From RGZA01 sp964568585 (GTDB lineage Bacteria; Pseudomonadota; Alphaproteobacteria; UBA9219; RGZA01), in assembly GCA_964568585.1 (NCBI GenBank), contig CAZMQI010000006.1, forward strand, positions 1 to 64,000: 64,000 bases of DNA, in the 5' to 3' direction. The position numbers were made by a program, and so were the translations under genes. Below, piece after piece: positions 32,984-42,513 of the stretch. Position 1 is the first letter of the stretch. Each line of letters starts with the position of its first letter. Below the pieces are notes generated by a model, which did no database searches, was not told where the DNA came from, and saw only the letters and a list, made by a program, of their open reading frames with translations.

Positions 32984-34348
32984 TTAGCGGATAACGTTGA
33001 TGATTTCTTGCAGCATGCTATCAGCCGTGGTGATGGTCTTGGCGTTTGCAGAATAAATCCGCTGCGCCTGAATCATCTTGGTAAATTCATCGGCGATATC
33101 TACGTTCGATCCTTCGAGCGAATTGGATACGATTTTACCTGCACCGTTATTATTCGGCAGATGTCGGCTTGCGGTACCGCTTTCCGTCGTACTACCAAAC
33201 ACACCGCCATCTTTACGTTCCAGATTATTCGGGCTGTTGAAGGTAGTGATGGGAATTTGATAAAGGGTACGTGAGCGACCGTTATCATAGTTCAGTGACA
33301 AGAAGCCGTTATTATCGATGGACAGATCGCGGAATGCACCTTGTGGCACACCGTTTTGTTCAATCGAACTTACGTTCAAGTCGGTTGCGTCAAACTGGGT
33401 AACGCCGTCAGCAGTTTGGTATGAACCAAAATTCAATGTAACGGTTTGGCTACCTGCACCTGCAAAGGTTGCTGGAAATGAAACCGTTGCAGGGCTACCC
33501 GCTGTCGTGGGTGAGCCAATTGTGAAGAAGTTACCAAGGCCTGAGTTTGCAATCGCAGAAACGGTACCTGCGGGTGTTGTGCTTTGGAATGTGAAGTCGA
33601 GGGTTTGTGAAGCAACCGATGCGCCTGCTGCAACGGCCGCACCGGAGTTATCGGTAAAACCTGCAGTTGCAGTTGCGCCTGCGGGGGTCACTGTTAAGCG
33701 CCATGTGTTGACGGGAGCAGCGAGTTTTGCCCAGCTAAACGTAGTGGTGTGCCTGGTTCCCAATGAGTCATAAATCTGAATATCAGAAGGCGAGAACGTG
33801 GTGGTAGAGGTCGCGCTTGCAGGCAAGTTGGCTGAATACGTGACAAGGGTCGTAGCAACCGGATTATCTGTTGCCGATGAAACCAAAATTGGCGTTACTT
33901 GTGATGTATCAACAATATTTGTGATTGTATCAATCGGATGGCCTTCAAGCACATAGCCTGCGCCGTTGGTCATATAGCCGTCTTTATCGAGCGTGAAATC
34001 ACCTCTGCGGGTATATAATTCCTGTCCGGTGAAGCTCACGCTACCATTTGTTTGTGCGATTGGCTGCTTAACGATGAAGAAACCATTGCCGGAAATCGCA
34101 AGATCCAGCGGGCTTTGTGATTGAACAAGATTACCTTGAATGTTGTTCTGATACGATGGCGTTGCACGTACACCGCCTGGATCGCTCAAGCTTGATGTGG
34201 ATTGCGTTACAAGCGTTTGAAATTGTGTGTCGATGCGTTTGAAGCCGGTGGTCGAGGCATTCGCAATGTTATCTGAAATATGACCGATGGAGCGCGATTG
34301 GGCATTAAGACCACCGACGGCTACGGTAAGTGCGCTGAACAATGACAT
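32984..34348 (-). CDS. flgE: FlgE, flagellar hook protein
   Basis: Hook structural protein, 454 residues. The N-terminal rod/hook motif is LNAQSRSIGHISDNIANASTTGFKR (about 14-38), followed by DLAISGNGFFIVKQP and the FLDKDG-type YTRRGDFTLDKDGYMTNGAG segment. The variable middle (about 165-310) is Thr/Ala-rich, low-complexity DNA. The C-terminus has SLEGSNVDIADEFTKMIQAQRIYSANAKTITT. A sigma-54 element sits about 50 bases upstream. First gene of the flgE-flgK-flgL-methyltransferase-TPR/GT9 unit. Confidence 0.93.
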   Translation of the reverse strand: MSLFSALTVAVGGLNAQSRSIGHISDNIANASTTGFKRIDTQFQTLVTQSTSSLSDPGGVRATPSYQNNIQGNLVQSQSPLDLAISGNGFFIVKQPIAQTNGSVSFTGQELYTRRGDFTLDKDGYMTNGAGYVLEGHPIDTITNIVDTSQVTPILVSSATDNPVATTLVTYSANLPASATSTTTFSPSDIQIYDSLGTRHTTTFSWAKLAAPVNTWRLTVTPAGATATAGFTDNSGAAVAAGASVASQTLDFTFQSTTPAGTVSAIANSGLGNFFTIGSPTTAGSPATVSFPATFAGAGSQTVTLNFGSYQTADGVTQFDATDLNVSSIEQNGVPQGAFRDLSIDNNGFLSLNYDNGRSRTLYQIPITTFNSPNNLERKDGGVFGSTTESGTASRHLPNNNGAGKIVSNSLEGSNVDIADEFTKMIQAQRIYSANAKTITTADSMLQEIINVIR

Positions 34349-34393
34349 GTGAGACTCCTCAAATTAAAAACAACTAACCTTGAGGCTGTAAAA

Positions 34394-34409
34394 GCAAGCC
34401 GCATGCCAA
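34394..34409 (-). promoter_or_regulatory. Sigma-54 promoter element of the flgE operon
   Basis: On the minus strand: TTGGCATGCGGCTTGC, matching TTGGCAC-N5-TTGC at every position but one, with GG and GC ten bases apart. The predicted start near 34382 gives a leader of about 34 bases before the flgE ATG. Confidence 0.8.
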
Positions 34410-34567
34410 AAACATAATGTGCTGATTTTATTGGTTTTTTGAAAAAACGGCCTGACCCATACCGGATCTAAACGGTAATTCAGTGAGTAGGAATGTTACG
34501 AATTTTTCCCACTCCCATGACGTAAATTACCACATCCTGTACCGATGCATGGTATCAACGACGCATA

Positions 34568-35473
34568 CTATAGGGGTTCGATGGGTTGGTCTTTTTTGAC
34601 AACGGTCTGCTGTTGCAGAATGTAAACGCCAGTCGAAATGACAATTGTTGCGCCAATCCATACATGCAATGCGGGGATTTGACCCCATGCAATGAACCCG
34701 ATGATTACCGCCCAAAGAATGGAGCTGTAGTTGAACGGGCTGATAACCGATGGCGGAGCGTTTTGATAAGCGCTGGTCAAGAATAACTGCCCAATCCCTG
34801 CCAATAAGCCGCATAGAATGAAGATCATTAAGTCTAGGAAGGGCGGTGCGGTCCAGCTAAGCGCGGCAGGTACAGCGAGCATCAAACTGGCTAATACCGT
34901 GAAATAGGTAGTGGTGGTCAGTACTTTTTCAGTGCCGCCAAGGGTTCTAAGGCTGATCATTGCCAGCGCATAGAACAACGAGCTGGCAAGCCCAAAAAAC
35001 ACACCAATATTGAGGTTTAGGCCATCCGGCTTGGCGATAATGACCACGCCGATGAACCCCAGAACAATGGCTATCCAGCGGTTAAGGCCAACTTTCTCCT
35101 TCAATAATATCATTGAAAGCAACGTGATAAAAATCGGGTTGGTGAATGAAACGGCGACCGCGTCAGCTAGCGGAAGATGCTGCAACGAATAGAAATAGGT
35201 AATCAGCGATGCCGTGCCGACGCATGAACGCCACACATGGCCAAAGAAACGTTTGGTTCTAAAAACTTCTAATCCTCCTGAGCTGACAATCAGGGGGAAG
35301 AGCGGAAACAGCGCAAAGAAAAACCGAAAGAACGCAATCTGGAATGCGGAATAGCTGCCAGCAAAATGTTTGGCAATCGCCGCCATGCACGAGAACAGCA
35401 TCATCGCAATCAACGCAAACACAATACCGCGGTGTTTGGCGTCTTTTGGGAAGTAGCGTTCGATGAATGACAC
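34568..35473 (-). CDS. DMT-family (EamA) membrane transporter
   Basis: About 301 residues with ten hydrophobic helices in two EamA halves; recognisable blocks are FALIAMMLFSCMAAIAKHFAG in the first helix, LPLADAVAVSFTNPIFITLLSMILLKEK, and GLLAGIGQLFLTSAYQNAPPSVISPFNYSSI in the second half. The substrate is unknown; these proteins export amino acids, drugs or other metabolites. I set the start at the GTG at 35473. The longer reading from 35509 would begin inside the terminator hairpin of the upstream gene. AAGG precedes the GTG by 9 bases. Confidence 0.88.
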   Translation of the reverse strand: MSFIERYFPKDAKHRGIVFALIAMMLFSCMAAIAKHFAGSYSAFQIAFFRFFFALFPLFPLIVSSGGLEVFRTKRFFGHVWRSCVGTASLITYFYSLQHLPLADAVAVSFTNPIFITLLSMILLKEKVGLNRWIAIVLGFIGVVIIAKPDGLNLNIGVFFGLASSLFYALAMISLRTLGGTEKVLTTTTYFTVLASLMLAVPAALSWTAPPFLDLMIFILCGLLAGIGQLFLTSAYQNAPPSVISPFNYSSILWAVIIGFIAWGQIPALHVWIGATIVISTGVYILQQQTVVKKDQPIEPL

Positions 35474-35486
35474 GAAAGGTAGCCTT

Positions 35487-35532
35487 AAAAAAATTATGCC
35501 CGCTGCCACCTCCTATGAGTTGGCGCGGGCAT
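35487..35532 (-). terminator. Intrinsic terminator of the lipid A deacylase gene
   Basis: On the minus strand, ATGCCCGC / GCGGGCAT outer arms and GCCA / TGGC inner arms form a stem with a single-base bulge and 12-base loop. Seven T residues follow before the DMT gene start. This both ends the pagL-like transcript and shows that the DMT start must lie downstream of it. Confidence 0.88.
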
Positions 35533-35562
35533 AATAAAACGTTGTATTGATTACCTTAAGCG

Positions 35563-36123
35563 TTATTTGCTGAAAATCTTATCAACTGGAACGTGAGCAT
35601 AGATGGTCAGGATTTCAACGCCGGAGTTGATATCGCCAATGCCCGCGTTCGAAATGTGGCCAAATGCTGTGGTCAAACGTGTGCCGCTGTCAAACTTGTA
35701 ACCGAGTTCAACCGTTGAACGGAATTCAATAACGGAGCCAAGGCGCTTGCCATCGCCATCAAAATACAAACCGGTAGCAAGGCTTGGTGAGAATACGAAA
35801 CGCTTACCAAGTGGAACGTCAAAAATGAAACCACCAAGACCGTAGAGCGCGCCATCACTAGTTGTTTCAATGCCGCCGAAAGGACGAATTGCAATCACGC
35901 TGTTATGTGCGTTAGCAAGGCCGAGCATGTCGTATGCTGCGCGGTATTCCAAACGGAAATCAGCAGCTTCTTTGCGTGGGCTGTTATCAAGAGCATCGTA
36001 GTAACCAATACCAAAGCCCAAGGTTGCTGGCTCGTTCAATACAGGGGTGCTTGCAGCAAAAGCAGGAACAGCCAAAAGGGACGCCAGCGATACAGCAAGA
36101 GCAGCAATTTTGTTAAAGCGCAT
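35563..36123 (-). CDS. PagL-type lipid A deacylase (acyloxyacyl hydrolase)
   Basis: Outer-membrane beta-barrel hydrolase that removes the 3-O acyl chain of lipid A. The protein (186 residues from the ATG at 36123) has a signal peptide to about residue 23 (AFA-AS), then alternating beta strands. The PagL catalytic triad is present with exact spacing: His156 and Ser158 in FGHISNAGIG and Glu170 in NSGVEILTIY. The last residue is Lys rather than the typical Phe of barrels. An ATG 5 codons earlier (36138) is a less likely start. Single gene with its own terminator. Confidence 0.87.
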   Translation of the reverse strand: MRFNKIAALAVSLASLLAVPAFAASTPVLNEPATLGFGIGYYDALDNSPRKEAADFRLEYRAAYDMLGLANAHNSVIAIRPFGGIETTSDGALYGLGGFIFDVPLGKRFVFSPSLATGLYFDGDGKRLGSVIEFRSTVELGYKFDSGTRLTTAFGHISNAGIGDINSGVEILTIYAHVPVDKIFSK

Positions 36124-36222
36124 GTAAGAATCTTTCAAAAGAAGTTGGGCAAAAGAAGGTTAGGCACAACTTGTATCAATTGTGGCAGGCGTCGTCTAAG
36201 ACTATTTATAGGTGCCTATTTT

Positions 36223-38913
36223 TTAGGCAGCCTTTGTTGTATTTATGCCTGCTTCTGCTACTTCCCGAACGTTTTTAGATAGGTCTGGCTTGGTTAAAAT
36301 GCGGGTGATTTCGTTCTTCATCAGGTTGCCCCTTACAGAATCGTAGTCATTGAAGCGGATAAGGGGTGGAAGAATCCGGCCCGCAATCTGGGCATTCAGC
36401 CCATCAAGCTTTAAGACGGCATCGGCCAGCAAACGATAGCCCGAACCATCCTTGGCATGGAAATGGGGTAGGTTGCCAACAAAAGTACGGATAACCGCAT
36501 AGACCATGTTGGGGTTGGTGATGACGAAGGCGGGGTGTTCCATCAACTTCTTCACTTGCTGCAGAATATCGGGACGGTCGGCCATCGCTTGCAGCGAGAA
36601 CCATTTATCAAGCACCAACTTGTGGTCTTTCCATTTGGCATAGAATGCTTCGAACGCTTGCTCGCGCTGCGGAGTATTACGGTGAGTAAGCACGCCTAAT
36701 GCTGCAGTGGCATCAGTCATGTTCTTTGCATTCGTTGCTTGCGCGAATGCCAAATCATCAAAGCTTGTGTCATTGAGCAAGCCAAGATAGGCAAGCGCGA
36801 TATTCTTTAATTGTCGTTCACCCATCGTCTTGCCATCAAATGCGGCGGCGTTGATTTTCATGCCCTCCAGATAAAGCTGCATGATGGGTTCGCGGTATTC
36901 ATTGGCAATTGCAAGTCGCAATGCATCACGCGCAGCGTGGATGGCATCGACATCAATCTTCTTGCCACTCCGCAATAAATGCTGACCCATTTCGGTTTCA
37001 CCGGGCAATTGCAAGCACAATGCTGCGAATTCCGCATCTTCATGGGCTGCGTAAATCACAGCGCCAATCGCGGCCAGGAATGGTTTGGATGCAACAAGCG
37101 CTTTACCAGCTTGTGCGTCGCTAATCAGCTTGGCTAATTCATTGGTTGCAAATTTTTGTAACGCATCCCAGCGGTTGAACTGGTTGGTGTCATTGGCGGC
37201 AAGGAATGCCAATTCCGTGTCCGTATAATTATATTCCAGAATAACCGGCGCAGAAAAATCGCGCAGAATGGATGGAACCGGTTTTTCAGTGATGTTTTCA
37301 AGAACGAAGCTTTGCTCAGATTGTTTCAATAATAATATCTTCTGCTTGCTGGCGGGGTTCTGGCTGCCAGCAAACTTCATCGGCATATCCGCGCCGTTTT
37401 TATCCAGCAGACCGACCAATACCGGAATCATCATCGGCTTTTTGTCGGGCTGGCGCGGTGTGGCGGGTACGGTTTGCTTTAAGGTGATTTTATAGGTCTT
37501 GTCTTTTTCGTTGTATTCGGTTGCAGCGGTCACGCGTGGTGTGCCTGCTTGTGAATACCATAACTTGAAATGGTTGATATCCACGGATTTTGCGCGTTCC
37601 GGATTTGCTTCGAAAATCGCTGCTGCAAAATCATCGCAGGTCACGGCTTGCCCATCATGACGTTCGAAATACAAATCACTGCCCTTGCGGAAGCCTTCGC
37701 GGCCAAAAATGGTTTGCAGCATGCGTACCACTTCACTGCCTTTTTCATAGACAGTCATCGTATAGAAGTTATCGATGGTGATATAGCTATCGGGGCGAAC
37801 GGGATGTGCCATGGGGCCTGCATCTTCGCTGAACTGGCTGCTACGCAATGCGCGCACATTGCCGATGCGTTCGGTCGCTGGGGAATGCATATCGGATGAG
37901 AATTCCTGATCACGGAAAACGGTGAAGCCTTCTTTCAGGCTTAACTGGAACCAGTCACGGCAGGTCACGCGGTCGCCGCTCCAGTTATGGAAATATTCAT
38001 GCGCGACGACGGATTCAATATTATATAAATCGCGGTCGGTTGCGGTTTCGGGTTTACCCAGAACATAGGCATCGTTGAAAATGTTCAGGCCTTTATTCTC
38101 CATTGCACCTGCATTGAAGTAAGGCGTTGCGACAATCATAAATCTATCAAGATCATATTCGCGGCCAAATCGCACCTCGTCCCACTTCATGGATTTTTTC
38201 AGGCTTTCCATCGCGTGACCCAACTGGTCTTCCTTGCCAGCTTCACAATAGATTTCGAGCAGCACATTGCGGCCAGATGCCGTTTCAAATTTGTCAGTGA
38301 TTTTTACTAAGTTACCCGCAACTAATGCAAACAGATAGCAAGGCTTGGGGAACGGGTCGCGCCATGTCAGCCGGTGGCGGCCATCACCCGCATCTTCGGT
38401 CAGCATCAAATTGCCATTCGATAACAGCACGGGATATCTCGTTTTATCCGCTTCAATGGTGGTGGTGAATTTCGCCATCACATCGGGGCGATCAGGGTAA
38501 TAGGTGATACGACGGAATCCTTCTGCTTCGCATTGGGTGCACAGCATGGGGCCCGACGCATATAGCCCTTCCAGATGGGTGTTATTCGCAGGATCGATTT
38601 CTGTTTCAATTGAAATCATGAATTCATCGGGAACGGTTGCAATGGTAAGCAAGCCATCTACGACTGAATATTCCTTTTCGCTGAGCTGACGGCTGTCAAT
38701 CGATACACTGATGAGTTTCAGTTCTTCGCCGTTCAACACCAATGGCATTTTGCCGCGGCTGGCCGGATTTTTTCGGCACATGGATGTCGCAATCACGATT
38801 GTCTTGGTGTCCTGAATGTCGAAGAACAGGTTGATGCTATCCACTAGATAATCAGGCGCCTGATAATCCTTTAAAAAGATGCGGGGTGGAGTTTGTGTTG
38901 CAGCTTCAGTCAT
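36223..38913 (-). CDS. pepN: Aminopeptidase N
   Basis: Zinc M1 metallopeptidase that removes N-terminal residues from peptides. The 896-residue protein has the substrate motif GAMEN at 269-273 and the zinc site HEYFHNWSGD (HExxH 305-309), with the third ligand Glu at 328 in LKEGF. The start TPPRIFLKDYQAPDYLVDSI and the long C-terminal helical domain match the PepN subfamily of Proteobacteria (length about 870-900). Cytoplasmic, no signal peptide. It stands alone on the minus strand, 25 bases after the GT9 gene region. Confidence 0.96.
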   Translation of the reverse strand: MTEAATQTPPRIFLKDYQAPDYLVDSINLFFDIQDTKTIVIATSMCRKNPASRGKMPLVLNGEELKLISVSIDSRQLSEKEYSVVDGLLTIATVPDEFMISIETEIDPANNTHLEGLYASGPMLCTQCEAEGFRRITYYPDRPDVMAKFTTTIEADKTRYPVLLSNGNLMLTEDAGDGRHRLTWRDPFPKPCYLFALVAGNLVKITDKFETASGRNVLLEIYCEAGKEDQLGHAMESLKKSMKWDEVRFGREYDLDRFMIVATPYFNAGAMENKGLNIFNDAYVLGKPETATDRDLYNIESVVAHEYFHNWSGDRVTCRDWFQLSLKEGFTVFRDQEFSSDMHSPATERIGNVRALRSSQFSEDAGPMAHPVRPDSYITIDNFYTMTVYEKGSEVVRMLQTIFGREGFRKGSDLYFERHDGQAVTCDDFAAAIFEANPERAKSVDINHFKLWYSQAGTPRVTAATEYNEKDKTYKITLKQTVPATPRQPDKKPMMIPVLVGLLDKNGADMPMKFAGSQNPASKQKILLLKQSEQSFVLENITEKPVPSILRDFSAPVILEYNYTDTELAFLAANDTNQFNRWDALQKFATNELAKLISDAQAGKALVASKPFLAAIGAVIYAAHEDAEFAALCLQLPGETEMGQHLLRSGKKIDVDAIHAARDALRLAIANEYREPIMQLYLEGMKINAAAFDGKTMGERQLKNIALAYLGLLNDTSFDDLAFAQATNAKNMTDATAALGVLTHRNTPQREQAFEAFYAKWKDHKLVLDKWFSLQAMADRPDILQQVKKLMEHPAFVITNPNMVYAVIRTFVGNLPHFHAKDGSGYRLLADAVLKLDGLNAQIAGRILPPLIRFNDYDSVRGNLMKNEITRILTKPDLSKNVREVAEAGINTTKAA

Positions 38914-38938
38914 TCGTTAATCCTAAAAGTGTGGCGTA

Positions 38939-39910
38939 TTAAAAATGGGTCATTCCAAGAAGGTCGCAAATGTCGCGGAATAAAAACGGGGTGATTTTCT
39001 TCGGTTCCAAAATGGCGCGGGCACGGTAATCCGTTAGGCGTGGACCATATTCTGTCATAGCCTTTTCAAATCTGGAAGGTTGATAAAGCGCCAAAAGCGG
39101 TTTTTGCAAGGCGCAGGCGATATGCACTGCGGCACAATCGGGCGTTAATACCAGCTTGCTGGCATCGAATAACGCGACCCATTCCCCGAAACTCAGGCCT
39201 TTTAAAACCAGCATGTCATTTTCAAGGGCAGATGAGAGGATTTTATCCGCAGGGCCTGCGCTGGCTACAATATCCACGCCGAGTTTGTCGCGCAGCATGA
39301 ACAGGAAGTTTTTAACGTCTACCGCAGTCCAGTTTTCTTCCACCCATTTATCGACCAGATGCACCGCGATATAAGGTTTGGTAATTCCCTTATTTTTGAG
39401 TGTCGTTTTGATTTTTTCAGATGCAGCTGCATCCCGGGGGATGAGATACGGGAAATCACCTTGCGCTGCCAACCCCATGCGCCGTGCCAGATTTAGAATA
39501 TGTTCGCTGTGATGTAAGCTGCGCTGTGTGCGCGCAATCATCTCCTGATTTTTCTTAGGCAAGATAATCGCCGCCAGCAATCTGACCCATGGACGGTATT
39601 CCATGATGATCCAGCCCTGTTCTTTCGCACCACTTTTGCGTGACAGGGTATAGCAGGCATCTTTTGGGCTTAGAACCAACGAATGCGTTGGCTTGAATGC
39701 ACGGATTTTTTGTAAGACTTCCGCTTCACAGCATTTTTCATATAACACTACTTCATCAACGCCGCTTAAGCCGCGTGCCGCAACGGCATTATAGGGCGCG
39801 GCAACCAGCATAATCTGTGCAGCAGGGTGCTTGGCCTTGATTGCCGCAATGACGGGCGTTGAGACAATCAGGTCACCGATTTTATCGATACGGAAAAGGA
39901 CAATACGCAT
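38939..39910 (-). CDS. Glycosyltransferase family 9 (heptosyltransferase-like)
   Basis: A 323-residue GT-B enzyme related to LPS heptosyltransferases. The N-terminus MRIVLFRIDKIGDLIVSTPVI, the nucleotide-sugar site ALVHLVDKW-type segment (here YIAVHLVDKWVEENW), and the C-terminal LVLTPDCAAVHIACALQKPLLALYQP are typical. It most likely acts in the LPS core or another surface glycan. Transcribed toward pepN (25-base gap) and 73 bases after sufA. Donor and acceptor cannot be deduced. Confidence 0.87.
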   Translation of the reverse strand: MRIVLFRIDKIGDLIVSTPVIAAIKAKHPAAQIMLVAAPYNAVAARGLSGVDEVVLYEKCCEAEVLQKIRAFKPTHSLVLSPKDACYTLSRKSGAKEQGWIIMEYRPWVRLLAAIILPKKNQEMIARTQRSLHHSEHILNLARRMGLAAQGDFPYLIPRDAAASEKIKTTLKNKGITKPYIAVHLVDKWVEENWTAVDVKNFLFMLRDKLGVDIVASAGPADKILSSALENDMLVLKGLSFGEWVALFDASKLVLTPDCAAVHIACALQKPLLALYQPSRFEKAMTEYGPRLTDYRARAILEPKKITPFLFRDICDLLGMTHF

Positions 39911-39983
39911 GAGAATGTGCGGCAGGAGGGATGAGATGCTGATTATCTCACTACCTTGTGCTGATACTCAATACTGATTTGGT

Positions 39984-40367
39984 CTAGTGTTCCTTAACGG
40001 TGAAGCTTTCGCCGCAACCGCAACGCCCTGTTTCATTGGGGTTGATGAATTCAAAGCCGGATTTGAGCGGCGTTTCGGTATAATCCATCGTCGTGCCAAA
40101 CAGAAACATGGCGGCTTGCGGGTCAACCGCAACGCTCACACCGTGTTGGTTTACCGTTTCAGCAAGCATGGGGATTTCTTCTTTTGCTGCAAAGCGCATA
40201 TCATAGCTAAGGCCGGAGCAACCCTTGGTCTTCACGCCGACCAATAATGTCTTTCCATCTGCCTGATTTTGTTCAAGCAAGGTTTTGATACGTGCCGCCG
40301 CAGTCTCCGTGATGCTGAAGGCTTGCTTGCGTGTCTGTGGCGCTGAAGTAGTTGTTTGGTCGCTCAT
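39984..40367 (-). CDS. sufA: A-type iron-sulfur carrier/insertion protein (SufA/IscA/ErpA)
   Basis: Iron-sulfur cluster carrier at the end of the suf operon. The 127-residue protein has the HesB/IscA-like fold with its three conserved cysteines: TKGCSGLSYDM near residue 70 and the C-terminal GRCGCGESF. The N-terminal 12 residues are a low-complexity extension. It lies 30 bases after sufT on the same strand. Whether it acts as SufA or ErpA cannot be decided from sequence; sufA is chosen from context. Confidence 0.92.
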   Translation of the reverse strand: MSDQTTTSAPQTRKQAFSITETAAARIKTLLEQNQADGKTLLVGVKTKGCSGLSYDMRFAAKEEIPMLAETVNQHGVSVAVDPQAAMFLFGTTMDYTETPLKSGFEFINPNETGRCGCGESFTVKEH

Positions 40368-40397
40368 GGTGTCCTCACCAATTCATATAGGGCGGTA

Positions 40398-40754
40398 TTA
40401 GAAAAAACCAAGACTTAAACGTGCTTCTTCGCTCATTTTATCGCGGTCCCATGCGGGCTCCCAAACGATTTCAACAGTTGCGCTACTAACACCTTCAACG
40501 GTTTCTGTGACATTCTGCGCGGCTGCTGGCAGTTCAGCGGCGGATGGGCAATTCGGCGTGGTTAGCGTCATGCGGATATGCGCTTTGAACTGGCCATCAT
40601 CCTGCGGTTCTAAATCAATTCCGTAAATCAAGCCCAGCTCATAAATATCAACCGGAATTTCCGGGTCGAACACGGTTTTAATGACGCGCACGATGTCTGC
40701 GCGTACTTCATCTTCACGGCTTTGCGGCACATCGGTCTTTACTGCTTCGCTCAT
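40398..40754 (-). CDS. sufT: SufT, MIP18-family iron-sulfur assembly factor
   Basis: DUF59/MIP18 protein that helps mature iron-sulfur proteins. Residues 14-45 carry the hallmark VRADIVRVIKTVFDPEIPVDIYELGLIYGID, and a conserved Cys lies in TTPNCPSAAELP. The end EPAWDRDKMSEEARLSLGFF is close to the SufT family in suf operons. The 118-residue length is short because there is no N-terminal extension. It overlaps the sufU stop by 4 bases. Confidence 0.94.
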   Translation of the reverse strand: MSEAVKTDVPQSREDEVRADIVRVIKTVFDPEIPVDIYELGLIYGIDLEPQDDGQFKAHIRMTLTTPNCPSAAELPAAAQNVTETVEGVSSATVEIVWEPAWDRDKMSEEARLSLGFF

Positions 40755-41269
40755 GATCGTTCATCTTTCTCGGAATTCACTTCGTTCTTTCGCATGCCTG
40801 CCGGGCAAATCGCGGCTTGCATCGCATGCCATGCTAATGTCGCGCATTTCACGCGGATGGGGAATTGACGCACGCCGGATAACGCATCCAATCTGTCCAA
40901 ATCATCCTCACCTAAATGACTTGGCGGCTTTGCATCATCGGTGGTGCACAGCGTATGAAAATAATCGAATATTTCCTGTGCTTCTGCTGCTGTTTTGCCC
41001 TTTAAAATTTCGGTCATCATTGATGCGGAGGCAGTGGAGATGGCACACCCTTGCCCTTCAAACGCCACATCCTCAATAAGCCCGTCATGCTCACCGAGTT
41101 TCAGATAAATCGTCATCTTATCGCCGCACATCGGGTTGTGACCCAAAGCTTCGCGGTTGGCATCCGCTGGTTTTCTACGGTTGCGTGGCGTGCGGCCATG
41201 ATCGAGGATTAATTCCTGATATAAGTCGCGGAGCTCGGCTGCGCCCGTATTTATTCTTGGGGTGCTCAT
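40751..41269 (-). CDS. sufU: SufU-type iron-sulfur scaffold/sulfur acceptor
   Basis: IscU-like protein that in SufU form takes sulfur from SufS with a bound zinc. The 172-residue protein has three conserved cysteines in order: MCGDKMTIYL, GQGCAISTASASMMTEIL and KCATLAWHAM. An insertion between the second and third Cys (about 15-20 residues, with TLCTTDDAKPPSHLGEDDLD) is typical of SufU rather than IscU. It overlaps sufS and sufT by 4 bases each, so translation of the three is coupled. Confidence 0.92.
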   Translation of the reverse strand: MSTPRINTGAAELRDLYQELILDHGRTPRNRRKPADANREALGHNPMCGDKMTIYLKLGEHDGLIEDVAFEGQGCAISTASASMMTEILKGKTAAEAQEIFDYFHTLCTTDDAKPPSHLGEDDLDRLDALSGVRQFPIRVKCATLAWHAMQAAICPAGMRKNEVNSEKDERS

Positions 41270-42513
41270 CCGAAAATCTCCTGAACTTTTTTGATGCCTG
41301 CGACCAATGCATCCACTTCGGCAAAGGTATTATAAAAGGCGAATGATGCGCGCGTGGTGGCGACCACATCAAGGCGTTCCATCAGCGGCTGCGCGCAATG
41401 ATGGCCTGCGCGCACTGCAATGCCGTGACCATCCAATATCGTGCCAATATCATGTGGATGCGCGTTTTCCATCACGAAGGAGATGATGGATGCTTTGTTG
41501 GGCGCTGTGCCGATGATACGCAAGGAATTGATGCGCGACAGTTGCTGGGTTGCATATTCCAGCAATTCATTTTCATAGTCTGCGATGCGTTGCAGGCCAA
41601 TGGTGCTGACATATTCAATTGCTGCGCCAAGCCCAACCACTTCGGCAATGGCGGGTGTGCCAGCTTCAAAACGGTGTGGCGCTGTTTTGAACGTGGTGCC
41701 TTTGAAGCTCACCACTTCAATCATATCACCGCCTGTTTGATAGGGCGGCATTTTATTCAGAATATCTTTCTTACCCCATAAAACGCCAACGCCGGTGGGG
41801 CCATATAATTTATGGCTGGAAAAAACATAGAAATCACAGCCCAATGCCTGCACATCCACTGGCATGTGTGAGATTGCCTGACACCCGTCAAGCAATACAG
41901 GGATGTTTTTTGATTTAGCTTCAGCGATGATTGCTTCAACCGGCAAGATGGTGCCAAGCGCGTTGGAAACATGCGCGACGCTAATCAGTCTGGTGCGTGA
42001 CGAAATCGCGGCTTTCAGACTTTCAATCAGCACATCGCCATTATCTTCGATGCGTATGGGCTTCAAGACAATGCCGATTTCTTTTTCCAGCATTTGCCAT
42101 GGAACGATATTGGCGTGATGTTCCAATTCGGTGATGAGGATTTCATCACCGCGTTTCAGGAATGTTCTGCCCCATGAATGGGCGATAAGATTGATGCCTT
42201 CGGTCGCGCCACGCGTGAATACAATTTCATCCACGCTTTTGGCATTGATAAAACGGCGCACGGTTTCACGGGAACGTTCAAACACATCCGTTGCGCGTTG
42301 GCTTAAGGTATGCACGCCGCGATGCACATTGGCATAGTTATTTGAATACAGACGGGTTAGCGCTTCCAGAACCTGTTTGGGCTTTTGTGCGCTGGCAGCG
42401 TTATCAAGGAACACCAATGGCACGCCGTTGATATTTTGATGCAGGCCGGGGAAATCCGCACGGTATTTTTCGGCATCAAAGCGTTGTGGTGTAGCGCATG
42501 CGAATAAGGTCAT
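41266..42513 (-). CDS. sufS: SufS cysteine desulfurase
   Basis: PLP enzyme that extracts sulfur from cysteine for cluster assembly (group II desulfurase). The PLP lysine is Lys235 in FSSHKLYGPTG and the active cysteine is Cys373 in VRAGHHCAQPL. The substrate motif EHHANIVPW and the N-terminal FLDNAASAQKP are diagnostic. Length 415 residues. Overlaps sufD upstream and sufU downstream by 4 bases each. Confidence 0.96.
   Translation of the reverse strand: MTLFACATPQRFDAEKYRADFPGLHQNINGVPLVFLDNAASAQKPKQVLEALTRLYSNNYANVHRGVHTLSQRATDVFERSRETVRRFINAKSVDEIVFTRGATEGINLIAHSWGRTFLKRGDEILITELEHHANIVPWQMLEKEIGIVLKPIRIEDNGDVLIESLKAAISSRTRLISVAHVSNALGTILPVEAIIAEAKSKNIPVLLDGCQAISHMPVDVQALGCDFYVFSSHKLYGPTGVGVLWGKKDILNKMPPYQTGGDMIEVVSFKGTTFKTAPHRFEAGTPAIAEVVGLGAAIEYVSTIGLQRIADYENELLEYATQQLSRINSLRIIGTAPNKASIISFVMENAHPHDIGTILDGHGIAVRAGHHCAQPLMERLDVVATTRASFAFYNTFAEVDALVAGIKKVQEIFG

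Noticed and set aside
33318..33773. A 151-codon open frame opposite flgE
   Set aside because: It lies over the low-complexity Thr/Ala part of flgE, where antisense frames stay open by composition alone.
35474..35509. Longer start of the DMT transporter at GTG 35509
   Set aside because: That start lies inside the terminator hairpin of the upstream lipid A deacylase gene.
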